A DNA stretch of 64,000 nt from DATAOG01 sp963798075 (GCA_963798075.1 CAWCRU010000040.1:1-64000), one strand, 5' to 3'. Counted from the stretch's first letter, positions 1 to 8,843 are shown. The notes: generated by a model not told the origin, from the sequence alone. Translations and numbers: made by a program.

Positions 1-277
1 CTCGAGCAGGCGGTCGTCCATGCCGCTCGCGAGCGCACCCGCGACGGCGCGCTGGAACGCCCGCTCGGGGTCGTCGACGTGACGCGGCACGAGCCGCGAG
101 CAAGGCCGGCTCGGACCAGGCCGGCCAGGACCGAAGCGCCGTCATCTGCGACATCTTCTCTTCGCGCGCACGCAGATCGGCGCGGCTGTTGACGTGCGGC
201 CCTTGAGGATATCAGGATAGGGCGGATGGTCGACCATGCGGGCCGCTACCCGAACCCCTGAAGCCGCGAGGACCCGC

Positions 278-1290
278 ATGCTGCAACTCGGCTACAAGGC
301 CTCGGCGGAGCAGTTCGCGCCCCGCGAGCTGCTCGATTTCGCGGTCCACGCCGAAGCGAAGGGCTTCGACTCGATCATGGTCAGCGATCATTTCCAGCCC
401 TGGCGGCATACGGGCGGCCATGCGCCCTTCTCGTTCGCCTGGCTGGGCGCGCTTGGGCGAGCGCACCTCGCGCGCGCTGATCGGCACCAGCGTCGTCACG
501 CCCACCTTCCGCTATCACCCCGCGATCGTCGCCCAGGCGATCGGGACGCTCGGCGTCGCTCTATCCGGGCCGCGTCCTGCTCGGGGTCGGCACCGGCGAA
601 TCCCTGAACGAGGTGCCCGGCGACCGGCATGCGATGGCCGCCGTTCAAGGAGCGCTTCGCCCGCCTGCGCGAGGCGATCGAGCTCATGCGCCGCCTCGCC
701 CGCGAGGACCGGGTGACCTTCGAGCGGCGAGTTTTTTCAGACCGACAAAGCGACCATCTACGACCGCCCGGAGATCCCGGTCCCGATCTACGTCGCGGCC
801 TCGGGCGCGGTCGCGGCGCGGCTCGCCGGCCGGATCGGCGACGGCTTCATCTGCACCAGCGGCAAGGCGCAGGGAGCTCTACACCGAGACCCTGCTGCCA
901 GCCGTCGCGGAGGGCCTCGAGAAAGCCGGCCGCGCGCCGGACAGCATCGAGCGCATGATCGAGATGAAGGTCTCGTTCGACACCGACCTCGAGCGCGCCC
1001 GCGAGGACACCCGCCACTGGGCGGCTCTGGCGCTGAAACCCGAGGAAAAGACCGGCGTCGAGGACCCGGTCGAGATGGAAAGGCTCGCCGACGCTTTGCC
1101 GGTCGAACGCGCCGCCAGCCGCTTTCTCGTCTCCAGCGACCCCGACGAGCACGTCGAGCGCCTCGCCGAGACCATCTCCCTCGGCTTCACCCACCTCGTC
1201 TTCCACGCCCCCGGCCCCGACCAGAAGCGCTTCCTCGACCTCTACGCCACCCAGGTCCTGCCGCGCCTGCGCAAGCGCTACGGCGGCTGA
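278..1290 (+). pseudogene. fgd: F420-dependent glucose-6-phosphate dehydrogenase (Fgd-like), multiply frameshifted
   Basis: Once re-joined across several single-base shifts (near 450, 560, 620, 730 and 870) this gives about 336 residues that follow mycobacterial Fgd1 closely. It opens MLQLGYKASAEQFAPREL, then SDHFQPWRH, GTSVVTPTFRYHP, GVGTGESLNE, CTSGK and LVFHAPG. In that family SDHF, GTGE and the Lys of CTSGK line the F420 and sugar-phosphate pocket; the family oxidises glucose-6-phosphate (some members other substrates) while reducing F420. No stop codons interrupt the re-joined frame, so the shifts may be sequence errors. It is followed by CofC and a second LLM-family oxidoreductase, which supports an F420 role. 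The family (LLM, TIM-barrel) is clear; the exact substrate is inferred. Confidence 0.8.
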
Positions 1291-1328
1291 GACCTGCCCA
1301 AATCCGTCAGCCCGCCGCGCCGCACCGT

Positions 1329-1637
1329 CTATTCCCTCTTGACCGACAAGAGGGTGGTCTGCAGGACGCCGGCGATCTCTGGCATTCTGCCGATGGCCTC
1401 GTTCAGGCTCTTGAGGTCGTTGCACTCGATGAAGGCGATCACCTCCGAACCCACCCAAGACTTGGTCAGGCCCTTGCAATTCATGAGGTCTCCGAGAGCG
1501 TCGGGCACCTCGGTGCCCGGCTCCGTTTCGATCAGAGCATAACCTCGAACCATCTCCTGCGCGGTGCCCGGCTGGACCGAGGCCATCCATAAGCAGGCGC
1601 TGGATACCGCCAAGCCAATCTTCGCTACTGCGTGCAC
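1329..1637 (-). CDS. Secreted small protein with Lrp/AsnC ligand-binding-like (dimeric alpha/beta) fold
   Basis: 102 residues. Residues 1 to about 26 form a signal peptide ending GTAQ. The mature part (VRGYALIETEPGTEV, later VIAFIECNDLKSLNEAIGRM and PEIAGVLQTT) has the spacing of the RAM/ACT-like domain found at the C-terminus of Lrp/AsnC regulators, but there is no DNA-binding helix-turn-helix and the protein would be exported. A stand-alone periplasmic version of this fold has no assigned function that I know. It lies between the fgd-like gene and cofC, transcribed towards fgd. The fold call is a pattern match by eye. Confidence 0.6.
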   Translation of the reverse strand: MHAVAKIGLAVSSACLWMASVQPGTAQEMVRGYALIETEPGTEVPDALGDLMNCKGLTKSWVGSEVIAFIECNDLKSLNEAIGRMPEIAGVLQTTLLSVKRE

Positions 1638-1724
1638 GTTCCGTTCCTCCTGTCGGTTCGGTCACGACGGGGGTATCAGCCCCTGAGCGGCCCGCAGTGT
1701 GAGCTGCGTCACATCCGGTGCAAC

Positions 1725-2406
1725 CTAGAGCTGAGCACCGAGGCACGACATACGGTCGGCGATCCCGTTCTCGGTCAGGTAGGCATGCGCTCGGGTCGGC
1801 GAGAGCGTAGCCAGCAAGGCTGCGAGGTCGGCCGGCGTGTCGACGTCGAGCGCGAGGCCTGGGCATTCGACGATCTGCGGCTCGACGCCGAGTTCGCGAG
1901 CGCGTGCGAGGTGTGGGAAAAAGCTGTCGGCGCCGAAGCGGAGCGGCAGGAGATCGGGCGGCGAGCAGGCGACCGCGTTCGAGCCGCGGCGGTCGCGCGA
2001 GGGGGCGATCGTCACTGCCGGCGCGGCTGCGTGGGCGCTGCAGCAGCGCCTCGATCTCCGCGGGCGTCACGAGGGGGATGTCGCCCGGGAGCTGTAGCAT
2101 GCCGAGGGCGCCTTCCTGCGCCAGGGTGCGGGCGCCGAGGGTGCTGGCTGCCGTGTGGCTGCGATTGGCTTCCTCGACCAGGACGCGAGCGTCGTAGCGC
2201 GTCGCGAGCGCTCGCGCCTCGGGATCGCGGGTCACCATGAGGATGCCGGCGAGGCCCCGGGTCGCGGCGAGCGCGCTCAGCACGTCTTCTAGCATGGCGC
2301 GAAACAGCGCCTGGCGTTCCTCGGCGCTCAGCACGCCAGCGAGGCGCTGCTTGGCGTCCGCCAGGTCCTTGACCGGCATCACGACCCAAAGACGCGATCG
2401 GCTCAC
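1725..2406 (-). CDS. cofC: 2-phospho-L-lactate (or 3-phosphoglycerate) guanylyltransferase CofC, one frameshift
   Basis: The N-terminal half (WVVMPVKDLADAKQRL, MVTRDPEA, LPGDIPLVTPAEIEALL) is the CofC nucleotidyltransferase signature. The C-terminal half (TIAPSRDRRGSNAV, FGADSFFPHLARA, LALDVDTPADL) lies one frame away. The interval is 682 nt, one more than a multiple of three; removing one C in the run near 2034-2036 re-joins the halves into 226 residues. CofC activates a phosphorylated three-carbon acid with GTP to build the F420 side chain. The start is a GTG at 2406; an in-frame ATG lies nine codons downstream. It diverges from the LLM oxidoreductase at 2505. Confidence 0.8.
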
Positions 2407-2504
2407 GGAGGGTGTTCCATCACCTTTCGCATGCCAGGGAGGCTAGCCCCCCGGCGCGCTGCGGCCTAGGGTGGGGCTTCCGACCGCGAGGAGGCAACCG
2501 ACCC

Positions 2505-3341
2505 ATGAAGATCGGCTTCTACTACTTCGCCACCGACTACTCGATGCCCATCGTCGAGGTGGCAAGGGAGCTCGAGGCGCACGGCTACGAATCGCTTTTC
2601 GTGCCCGAGCATACCCACATCCCGGCCGCGCGCAGGTCGCCCTGGCCGGGCGGCCCGGAGCTGCCCAGGCACTATTCGCACACGCTCGACCCCTATGTCG
2701 GCCTCGCGGCCGCCGCCGCCGTGACCACGAAGCTGCGGCTCGGGACGGGGGTCAGCCTCTTGACCGAGCGCGACCCGATCGTCACGGCGAAGACGGTCGC
2801 GACCCTCGATCTGATCTCGGGCGGGCGCTTCGAGCTCGGCATCGGCGCCGGCTGGAACGCGGAGGAGATGGAGAACCACGGCACGAAGTTCGAGACCCGC
2901 TTTCGGGTCATGGTCGATCGCGCCAAGGCGATGCAGGCGATCTGGACCAAGGACGAGGCGGCGTACGAGGGCGAGTTCACGAAGTTCGAAAAAATCTGGT
3001 CCTGGCCGAAGCCGGTGCAAAAGCCGCACCCGCCGATCCTGCTCGGCGGCGAGACCAAATACACGCTCAGGCGCGTGATGGAGTTCTGCGACGGCTGGTT
3101 CCCGCGCGGGCGGGGGTTCGAGGATCCCAAGGCCGAGATGGCGCGGCTCAAGAGCTTCGCCGACGAGGCCGGGCGCGACCCCAAGACCGTGTCGACGACG
3201 CTGTTCGGGACCAAGCCGGAAGCGGGCTACGTCGAGCAGTGTCGGGCGGCCGGCATCGATCGGGCGCTGTTCGCGCTGCCCCCGGAAGGCCGCGATGCGG
3301 TCATGCCGGTCATCGAGCAGTATGCGGCCTTCCTCACCTGA
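2505..3341 (+). CDS. LLM-class F420-dependent oxidoreductase (TIGR03619-like)
   Basis: 278-residue luciferase-like monooxygenase-fold protein. Visible family features are MKIGFYYFATDYSM at the start, VPEHTHIP, LDPYVGLAAAAAVT, LGTGVSLLTERDP, the barrel segment GGRFELGIGAGWNAEEM and PPILLGGE. Members use F420 (or FMN) to transfer hydride to diverse substrates. The ATG at 2505 is preceded by GAGGAGG about 11 nt upstream; longer in-frame starts encode only low-complexity residues. Its head-to-head position with cofC and the nearby Fgd homologue favours F420 over FMN. The substrate cannot be read from the sequence. Confidence 0.85.
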   Translation: MKIGFYYFATDYSMPIVEVARELEAHGYESLFVPEHTHIPAARRSPWPGGPELPRHYSHTLDPYVGLAAAAAVTTKLRLGTGVSLLTERDPIVTAKTVATLDLISGGRFELGIGAGWNAEEMENHGTKFETRFRVMVDRAKAMQAIWTKDEAAYEGEFTKFEKIWSWPKPVQKPHPPILLGGETKYTLRRVMEFCDGWFPRGRGFEDPKAEMARLKSFADEAGRDPKTVSTTLFGTKPEAGYVEQCRAAGIDRALFALPPEGRDAVMPVIEQYAAFLT

Positions 3342-3458
3342 TCCCGGCGGGCGCCGAAAAGGGCCTCCCGACGGCAGCGCGTCGATCGTCCCCTCGCGGC
3401 GTCGGCGGACTGCCGCCCCTTGCGCGGCCACCGGCCGGAGGCGTCGGCTCCAGTCCTC

Positions 3459-4412
3459 TCAGTAGCCGCGCGCGCGGTCGACCTGATGCCGGAGCGGCTG
3501 CCCGGCGCGGGCGCGGCGGATGTTCTCGACCACGCCCTCGGCCGCGGTCGCGGGCAGGGAATAGCTCGCGACGTGCGGCGTGACCAAAACCTTGGGATGG
3601 CTCCAGAGCGGGCTCTCGGGCGGCAGCGGCTCGCTCTGGAAGACGTCCAGGGTGGCGCCGCCGAGATGACCGGCACCCAGCGCCGCGATCAGATCCGCCT
3701 CGACCAGGTGGGCGCCGCGCGCGACGTTGATCACGCAGGCGCCGTGCGGCAGGCCGGCGAAGGTTTCGGCATCAAGGATGCCGCGGGTCTCGGCCGTGAG
3801 CGGGAGCAGGCAGACCAGGATGTCGGCCTGGTGCAGAAAAGCGTGCAGCTCGCTGCGGCCGGCGTAGCTGGTGACGCCGGCCAGCGCCTTGGGCGTGCGG
3901 CTCCAGCCGAAGACCGCAAAGCCATGCGCCGCGAGCCCGCGCGCGACTGCGGCGCCGAGCTCGCCCAGCCCCATGACGCCGACCCGGCGATCCGCTGCTT
4001 GCGGTGGAAAGCGGTAGGCCCAGCGGCGGGCGCGCTGCTCGCGCTCGAAGCGGTCGAACTCGCGGTGGTGGCGGAGCACCGCGAGCAGCACGTACTCGCC
4101 CATCGTGCGGGTGAGCGACGGGTCGACCATCCGCGCGATCGGCACATCCGGGACCGTCGGATCGGCGATCAGCCCCTCGATGCCGGCGCCGAGCGAGAGG
4201 ATCGCCCGCAGGTTCAAAAGACCTGCGAGCGCGCCCGCCGGCGGCCGCCATACCAGCGCCGTATCGATCTCGGCGACATCGCCGACCTCGGGCCAGATCC
4301 TGACCTCGAGCTCGGGCATGCGGGCGCGAAGCTCGTCGCGCCAGAGCTCGGCCGGATCGTCCGGACTGAGAAACATCAGGGCCACGCGGCGCCTCCCGAG
4401 CCAGGTCGACAT
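3459..4412 (-). CDS. D-2-hydroxyacid dehydrogenase (glyoxylate/hydroxypyruvate reductase GhrA-like)
   Basis: 317 residues. The NAD(P)-binding motif GLGELG sits after VGVM in the middle of the protein, followed by the catalytic Arg in VINVARGAHLVEADL, an acidic partner in the LDVFQSEPLPPESPLW segment, and the catalytic His in VTPHVASYS. This is the GhrA subgroup, which reduces glyoxylate or hydroxypyruvate in the cytoplasm. The ATG at 4412 was chosen because upstream in-frame codons are just translated minisatellite (repeated RMRGPAGC). The promoter must therefore lie within or beyond the repeat array at 4413-4660. Confidence 0.85.
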   Translation of the reverse strand: MSTWLGRRRVALMFLSPDDPAELWRDELRARMPELEVRIWPEVGDVAEIDTALVWRPPAGALAGLLNLRAILSLGAGIEGLIADPTVPDVPIARMVDPSLTRTMGEYVLLAVLRHHREFDRFEREQRARRWAYRFPPQAADRRVGVMGLGELGAAVARGLAAHGFAVFGWSRTPKALAGVTSYAGRSELHAFLHQADILVCLLPLTAETRGILDAETFAGLPHGACVINVARGAHLVEADLIAALGAGHLGGATLDVFQSEPLPPESPLWSHPKVLVTPHVASYSLPATAAEGVVENIRRARAGQPLRHQVDRARGY

Positions 4413-4660
4413 GCCCACGCATCCTGCCGGGCCCAGGCATCCTGCCGGGCCCACGCATCCTGCCGGGCCCACGCATCCTGCCGGGCATCCTGCCGGGCCA
4501 CGCATCCTGCCGGGCCACGCATCCTGCCGGGCCACGCATCCTGCCGGGCCCACGCATCCTGCTGGCCCACGCATCCGGCCGGGCCCACGCATCCTACCGG
4601 CACACGCATCCTGCCGGGCCCAGAGCATCCTGTCGGGCCCACGCATCCTGCCGGGCAAAG
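4413..4660. repeat. 14-copy GC-rich minisatellite upstream of the hydroxyacid dehydrogenase
   Basis: Fourteen tandem or near-tandem copies of a unit built on GCATCCTGCCGGGCCCAC (about 13-19 bp spacing). Some copies carry substitutions (CTGCTGG, CCGGCCG, CTACCGG, CTGTCGG), and copies 4 and 5 are joined by a deletion. The array ends flush against the start codon at 4412. It is translated open in several frames on both strands, but those products are repeats only. No spacers are present, so it is not CRISPR. Confidence 0.9.
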
Positions 4661-4874
4661 CCACGCTTGACCAGCCTCTCGAAGGCGGCGACTCCGGTAT
4701 CGGCTACCGGGCCGCCCCCGCCCCGGTCCGGTCTACTTCACCGTGGCGTCGATCGTGCCGTCATGGGCGAGCAGCTCCCGACTTTATACGCCAGATCATA
4801 TTACGGTCGCATATGATTGTAATCATTTACCCTTCTAACGATGGCCAGCGCCTCTGGCGCGCCGTCCCGGGCGC

Positions 4875-5882
4875 TCAGCGCGCGGCGATACGTTCGCCGG
4901 CCGGCACCAAGCGCGCGGCAGTCGCGGCCAAAGGTTGCGATCGTCCGGGCGCCGGCGCGGCTTGCCGGATCTGGCGGAGCGTCGTCTGATAGGACGCCGC
5001 CAGCGGGCCGCCGAGCTCGACCGCCCGGCTGGCGGCGTCCAACGCAGCCTCCGGCCGGCCGCGCTCGAGCAGGACCTGGGCGAGATTGTTCCACGCCGCG
5101 CCGCTCTCCGGATCGGCTGCCGTTGCCCGGCGGAACGCAAGCTCGGCGCCGTCGAGGTCACCTTCGCCGTAGCGGGCGTTGCCGCGTCCGAGGAGCGCGC
5201 CGCGGCTCTTCGGCCAGCGTTCGAGGATCGCATCGTAGGCGACCCTGGCGGCCGCCAGGCGATGGGTCCGCTCGAGCGCGGCGGCGGCGCGCACGACGGC
5301 CGCCTCCTCGGCGCTCGCGGGCAAAAGGTCGGGCGGCAGGATCACCAATCCCCAATGCCCGGCCCGCGCCCAGGTGTACTCGAAGGTCGCGAGCGAGAGC
5401 CGCTGCCGAGGCTGCGGGCCCGAACGAAGCACCAGATCACCCGTCACCCGGTCGTAGCCGACGGCGACCGCGTAGTGCCAGACCTGCCACCAGTCGAGGC
5501 CGAGGTTCTGCAGCACCAGGACCGGGTGGCCGGCGGCGAGCTCGGTCAGCAGGTCGCCAAGGTCGGTGACCGGGACCGCAAGCCGGCCATGGCTTCGGGC
5601 GGCGGCCAGAAGGTCGGTCGGGAGGGTGCCCTTGCGCCCGGGCGTATAGACGGCCGGCGCCAGCTCCGCCTGGGTGACCGTGGGACCCGACCAGGTCAGC
5701 GCCATTGCGAGCGCCGCCGGCCCGCATTGGAACGCGTCCTGAGGCTCGAACGGCACGCCGGCGACTTCGGCCCGATCCGGCAGGGCGGGGCGCTGCTGGG
5801 CCCGCTCGACGGCGGCCGGCGTCGCGCAGGCGGCAAGGCCGATCACGGCCAGAGCCGCCCGGCCCAGATGCCCGAGCGACAT
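4875..5882 (-). CDS. PA2778-family cysteine peptidase lipoprotein (C39-like) with TPR tail
   Basis: 335 residues. The lipobox LAVIGLAAC puts the lipid-bearing Cys at residue 19. A papain/C39-like domain follows with Cys53 in FQCGPAALAMAL and His136 in WQVWHYAVAVGY. Residues of roughly 195-300 form TPR-type helices (LLGRGNARYGEGDLDGAEL, NNLAQVLLERGRPEAAL). The next gene, 5886-6296, is the PA2779-type membrane partner, transcribed just upstream with a 3-nt gap; this pairing recurs in Proteobacteria. The role is not established; a periplasmic processing or bacteriocin-leader-like peptidase is an inference. Confidence 0.8.
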   Translation of the reverse strand: MSLGHLGRAALAVIGLAACATPAAVERAQQRPALPDRAEVAGVPFEPQDAFQCGPAALAMALTWSGPTVTQAELAPAVYTPGRKGTLPTDLLAAARSHGRLAVPVTDLGDLLTELAAGHPVLVLQNLGLDWWQVWHYAVAVGYDRVTGDLVLRSGPQPRQRLSLATFEYTWARAGHWGLVILPPDLLPASAEEAAVVRAAAALERTHRLAAARVAYDAILERWPKSRGALLGRGNARYGEGDLDGAELAFRRATAADPESGAAWNNLAQVLLERGRPEAALDAASRAVELGGPLAASYQTTLRQIRQAAPAPGRSQPLAATAARLVPAGERIAAR

Positions 5883-5885
5883 CGT

Positions 5886-6296
5886 CTAGTGGTGGTTGAT
5901 GAACGGGAAGATGTGGGTCAGGCCGAGAATGTCGGTGATCAGCAGCACCAGGAAGATGAACAAGGCGGCGCCGATCACCGCCGCGATCGCATCCCCGCCT
6001 GCCGGCAGCCGGTCGAGCCGGCCGGCGATCTTTTGGACCTCGGCATCCGACAGGCCGGCGACCCGGTTGGCGGCCTCGACCGGATCGACGCCGAGCGCCG
6101 CCATCTGCTGGCGCACGTCGTCGCGCGCGAGGAAGGCGGTCACACGCGCGCGCTGATCGATGGGTGCGGCAGGCTCGATCGCCTGCTCGGTCGTCACGAG
6201 GGCGGCGCGCGCGGCATCGACCGGCCCGGTGAGCACGAACATGACGGCGGCGAGCGCGAGGGCCACGGGCCGACGTAATTGCAGGATACCAATCAT
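5886..6296 (-). CDS. PA2779-family small membrane protein
   Basis: 136 residues. An N-terminal hydrophobic segment or signal (VALALAAVMFVLTGPVDAA) is followed by a soluble stretch rich in short helices (DDVRQQMAALGVDPVEA, LSDAEVQKIAGRLDRLPAG) and a C-terminal membrane helix (IAAVIGAALFIFLVLLITDI) before a His-rich end. This order is that of the PA2779 family encoded beside PA2778 peptidases. First gene of the two-gene unit with 4875-5882. No catalytic motif is visible; it may be the substrate or anchor of the peptidase. Confidence 0.75.
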   Translation of the reverse strand: MIGILQLRRPVALALAAVMFVLTGPVDAARAALVTTEQAIEPAAPIDQRARVTAFLARDDVRQQMAALGVDPVEAANRVAGLSDAEVQKIAGRLDRLPAGGDAIAAVIGAALFIFLVLLITDILGLTHIFPFINHH

Positions 6297-6649
6297 GGCG
6301 GGTGCAGTCCCCAGGCGGCGGTGAGCTGGATCATCAACGCAGGCGCACGAGGTGCGCGCGCAACGTTCTAACCGCGCAGGGTTAGCGAAGAGTTAAAACT
6401 GCCGCTGCCGGCCGCCCGGCGGATACGGGCCGTCGCCACGGGCGGAAGGCGCCGGCGCCGCCCGTCATCTTCGGATCATGCGATGGACGATTGAGATGAT
6501 GGGTCAGCGCCCGGCGGCGGCGGCGGCGCCGGCATGCCTTGGGCGCGCGGCCGAGATCGCCCGCGGCCTCGCGCTGCAACCAATTCTTGACGGGGCCGGG
6601 TCGACAGTCGACGGCGCAAGCGCCTGGTGGAAAGCGGAAAGGGCCCGCC
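6297..6649. other. Intergenic region between divergent genes
   Basis: 353 bp between the leftward PA2779-like gene and the rightward amino-acid dehydrogenase, so it should hold both promoters. A short inverted repeat, CTAACC GCGCAG GGTTAG, lies near 6368-6385 and could be an operator or a weak terminator. A TTGACG near 6588 could be a -35 element for the dehydrogenase. No convincing gene is present. Confidence 0.4.
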
Positions 6650-7690
6650 ATGTTCGACGACCCGGATTTCGACGATCACGAGCAGGTGGTCTTCGGCTGC
6701 GATGCCGCGACCGGACTGCGGGCGATCATCGCCCTGCACTCGACGGCGCTCGGGCCGGCCTTCGGCGGCTGCCGGATGTGGCCCTATGCGAGCGAGGCCG
6801 CCGCGCTGACGGACGCGCTCCGCCTGGCGCGCGGCATGACCTACAAAGCGGCGATCTGCGGGTTGCCCTATGGCGGCGGCAAGTCGGTGATCATCGGCGA
6901 TCCGAGGCGCGCCAAAACGCCGGCGCTGCTGCGCGCGATGGGCCGGGCGGTCGAGGCGCTGGGCGGCCGCTACATCATCGCCGACGACATCGGGACCACG
7001 CTCGAGGACCTCGTGCTGATGCGCGAGACGACCAGCCACACGGCGGCCGCGACCGCGGCGGCGCAGGCACCGCTCGCCGCCACCGCCTATGGCGTCCTGA
7101 TGGCGATCCGGGCCGCCGTGCGCCAGCTCACCGGCCGCGACCGGCTCGACGGCCTGCGGGTCGCGATCCAGGGGCTCGGCAACGTCGGCCGGCCGCTTGC
7201 GGACTTTCTCCAGCAGGCGGGCGCCAGGCTGATCGTCGCCGACCTCGACCCGGCGCGCGTCGCCCGCGCGGCCGAGGAGCTCGGCGCGCAGGCGGTCGCG
7301 CCGGAGGCCATCTACGATCAGCCGGTCGACCTGTTCGCGCCCTGCGCCCTCGGCGCCGTGCTCAACGACCACACCCTCCCGCGGCTGCGGGCGAAAATCG
7401 TCTGCGGCGGCGCCAACAACCAGCTGGCCCTGCCCCGCCATGCCGACATGCTCGCCGAGCGGGGCATCCTCTACGTTCCCGACTACCTCGCCAACGCCGG
7501 CGGCGTGATCGATTTCCATCAGGAGCGGATCGACGATTCGCGGGCCGCGGTGCTGGCCGCGGTCGGCCGGATCGAGGCGATCACGGCCGAGGTCCTGAGC
7601 GCGGCCGAGCGCACCGGCCGGACGCCGCAGGCGGTCGCGGATCAGAAGGTCCGGGCGCAGCTGCGGGCGGGCGGCCGGCATCGGAGTTGA
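6650..7690 (+). CDS. Glu/Leu/Phe/Val dehydrogenase family protein (leucine dehydrogenase-like)
   Basis: 346 residues, the length of leucine and phenylalanine dehydrogenases rather than glutamate dehydrogenase. Lys66 in GMTYKAAICGLPYGGGKS and Lys78 at its end are the substrate-binding and catalytic lysines; Asp112/113 follow in YIIADDIGTT. The Rossmann motif GLGNVG is at 175-180, and GGANNQL and DYLANAGGVIDF close the active site. The enzyme would deaminate a branched or aromatic amino acid with NAD+. The ATG at 6650 was chosen because family similarity starts there (VVFGCDAATGLRAIIALHS). Confidence 0.88.
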   Translation: MFDDPDFDDHEQVVFGCDAATGLRAIIALHSTALGPAFGGCRMWPYASEAAALTDALRLARGMTYKAAICGLPYGGGKSVIIGDPRRAKTPALLRAMGRAVEALGGRYIIADDIGTTLEDLVLMRETTSHTAAATAAAQAPLAATAYGVLMAIRAAVRQLTGRDRLDGLRVAIQGLGNVGRPLADFLQQAGARLIVADLDPARVARAAEELGAQAVAPEAIYDQPVDLFAPCALGAVLNDHTLPRLRAKIVCGGANNQLALPRHADMLAERGILYVPDYLANAGGVIDFHQERIDDSRAAVLAAVGRIEAITAEVLSAAERTGRTPQAVADQKVRAQLRAGGRHRS

Positions 7691-7732
7691 TCGCGAGCGC
7701 AGGAAGTCCGGGCCCTCGCGGGAGCGGCACCC

Positions 7733-7762
7733 GCCGCAGCCTGCCCCAACGGTTGCTGCGGC
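7733..7762. terminator. Possible hairpin terminator after the amino-acid dehydrogenase
   Basis: GCCGCAGC and GCTGCGGC form an 8-bp stem around a 14-nt loop, 43 nt after the stop codon and before the ParA-type gene. There is no T-tract, so factor-independent termination is uncertain. Confidence 0.3.
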
Positions 7763-7820
7763 TTGCGCTGGTCGGGCTTGGCCGCTAACCCTTCGAGGCA
7801 GGGTTGGGTGACGGGAGCGC

Positions 7821-8468
7821 GTGCCGATGACCGGCGCCGTCGTGAGCATCGCGCAACAGAAGGGCGGTGCCGGCAAGACCACGCTCGCGGTCCAGCTGGG
7901 CGTCGCCTGGCTGACCATGGGCAAGCGGGTGGCGATGCTCGACATCGATCCGCAGGCGAGCCTGTTCACCTGGTTCAATCTGCGCCGCCGGCGGCAGGGC
8001 GACGATGAAGGCAGCCTGATGGTGCAGGGGCTTTCCGGCTGGCGGCTCGGCGGCGAGGTCGGGCGCCTGCGCCGGGAGTTCGAGCTGGTGCTGATCGACA
8101 ATCCGCCGCACGCCGAGACCGACGCGAGGAGTGCTTTGCGCGCGGCCGACCTGGCGCTGCTTCCCTGTCAGCCCAACGTGCTCGACCTTTGGGCGTCGAA
8201 GACCACGCTCGAGCTCGCCGAAGCCGCCAGGACCGAAGCCCTGCTGGTGCTCAACCGGGTGCCGGCGCGCGGCCTCGCCGCCGCGGCGATCCGGGCCGAG
8301 ATCGAGCAGCAGCGCTGGCCGCTGGCCACGGCCAGCCTCGGCAACCGGCAGGCCTTCGCGGCCTCGATCGCCCTCGGGCAGGGGGTCGCCGAGAGCGCGC
8401 CCAAGAGCCCGGCCGGCGTCGAGATCGCGGCCCTCGCCGCTGAGGTGCTGGGCCGGCTCTCGCGTTGA
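7821..8468 (+). CDS. ParA/MinD-type P-loop ATPase
   Basis: 215 residues. The deviant Walker A motif KGGAGKTT (residues 14-21) follows SIAQQ, as in ParA/Soj proteins. The switch and Walker B elements are MLDIDPQASL and LVLIDNPPHAET, and LLPCQPNVLDLWAS continues the fold. There is no partner ParB and no centromere-like repeat nearby, so this is an orphan, perhaps positioning a protein complex rather than partitioning DNA. It starts at GTG 7821 or ATG 7827; GGGAG at 7813-7817 serves either. Confidence 0.8.
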   Translation: MPMTGAVVSIAQQKGGAGKTTLAVQLGVAWLTMGKRVAMLDIDPQASLFTWFNLRRRRQGDDEGSLMVQGLSGWRLGGEVGRLRREFELVLIDNPPHAETDARSALRAADLALLPCQPNVLDLWASKTTLELAEAARTEALLVLNRVPARGLAAAAIRAEIEQQRWPLATASLGNRQAFAASIALGQGVAESAPKSPAGVEIAALAAEVLGRLSR

Positions 8469-8551
8469 CCGCCCGAATTGCAGCCGGCCGCGCAGCTGCT
8501 ACAAAGGCGCTGCTTTGAGGGCGCCCGGACGATCAGTCGAAGAGGTGGTGC

Positions 8552-8707
8552 ATGGACCCCTACCAGAGACGCGGCGGTTCCGATGGCGATCTCGGCCAGC
8601 AGGCCAGCAGCTTCGTCGGCGGTCTTTTGACCTATCTGCGGACCCGGTCCCCGGAGCACTGGCTGTTCTTCGCGCTCGGCGTGATCGTGGGCCTGATGAT
8701 CGGCTGA
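8552..8707 (+). CDS. Small single-pass membrane protein, 51 residues
   Basis: Starts MDPYQRRGGSDGDLGQQ and ends in one strongly hydrophobic helix (HWLFFALGVIVGLMIG). It sits between the ParA-type ATPase and the glycosyltransferase on the same strand. The hydrophilic N-terminus and C-terminal anchor suggest a tail-anchored inner-membrane protein. No family is recognised; it is supported by the clean helix and the operon-like spacing. Confidence 0.55.
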   Translation: MDPYQRRGGSDGDLGQQASSFVGGLLTYLRTRSPEHWLFFALGVIVGLMIG

Positions 8708-8843
8708 CGAGAGGGCCGCGTCCGCTCGCCCGGTGCCGCGGCGGGGAGCGCGCGCCGATGGCCGGGCCAGGGTGGCGGCCGTGACCTCGTCGGGCGGCCG
8801 CGGCGAGGCGCCGGGCATCGGGCGGGAGGGCCAGGGGCCGACC

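Noticed and set aside
1..235. Partial minus-strand gene at the left edge
   Set aside because: Short coding-like stretches (PRHVDDPERAFQRAVAGAL) occur but in different frames and without a recognisable family, so no gene is called.
4413..4660. CRISPR array
   Set aside because: Units are about 17 bp with no unique spacers and no cas genes nearby.
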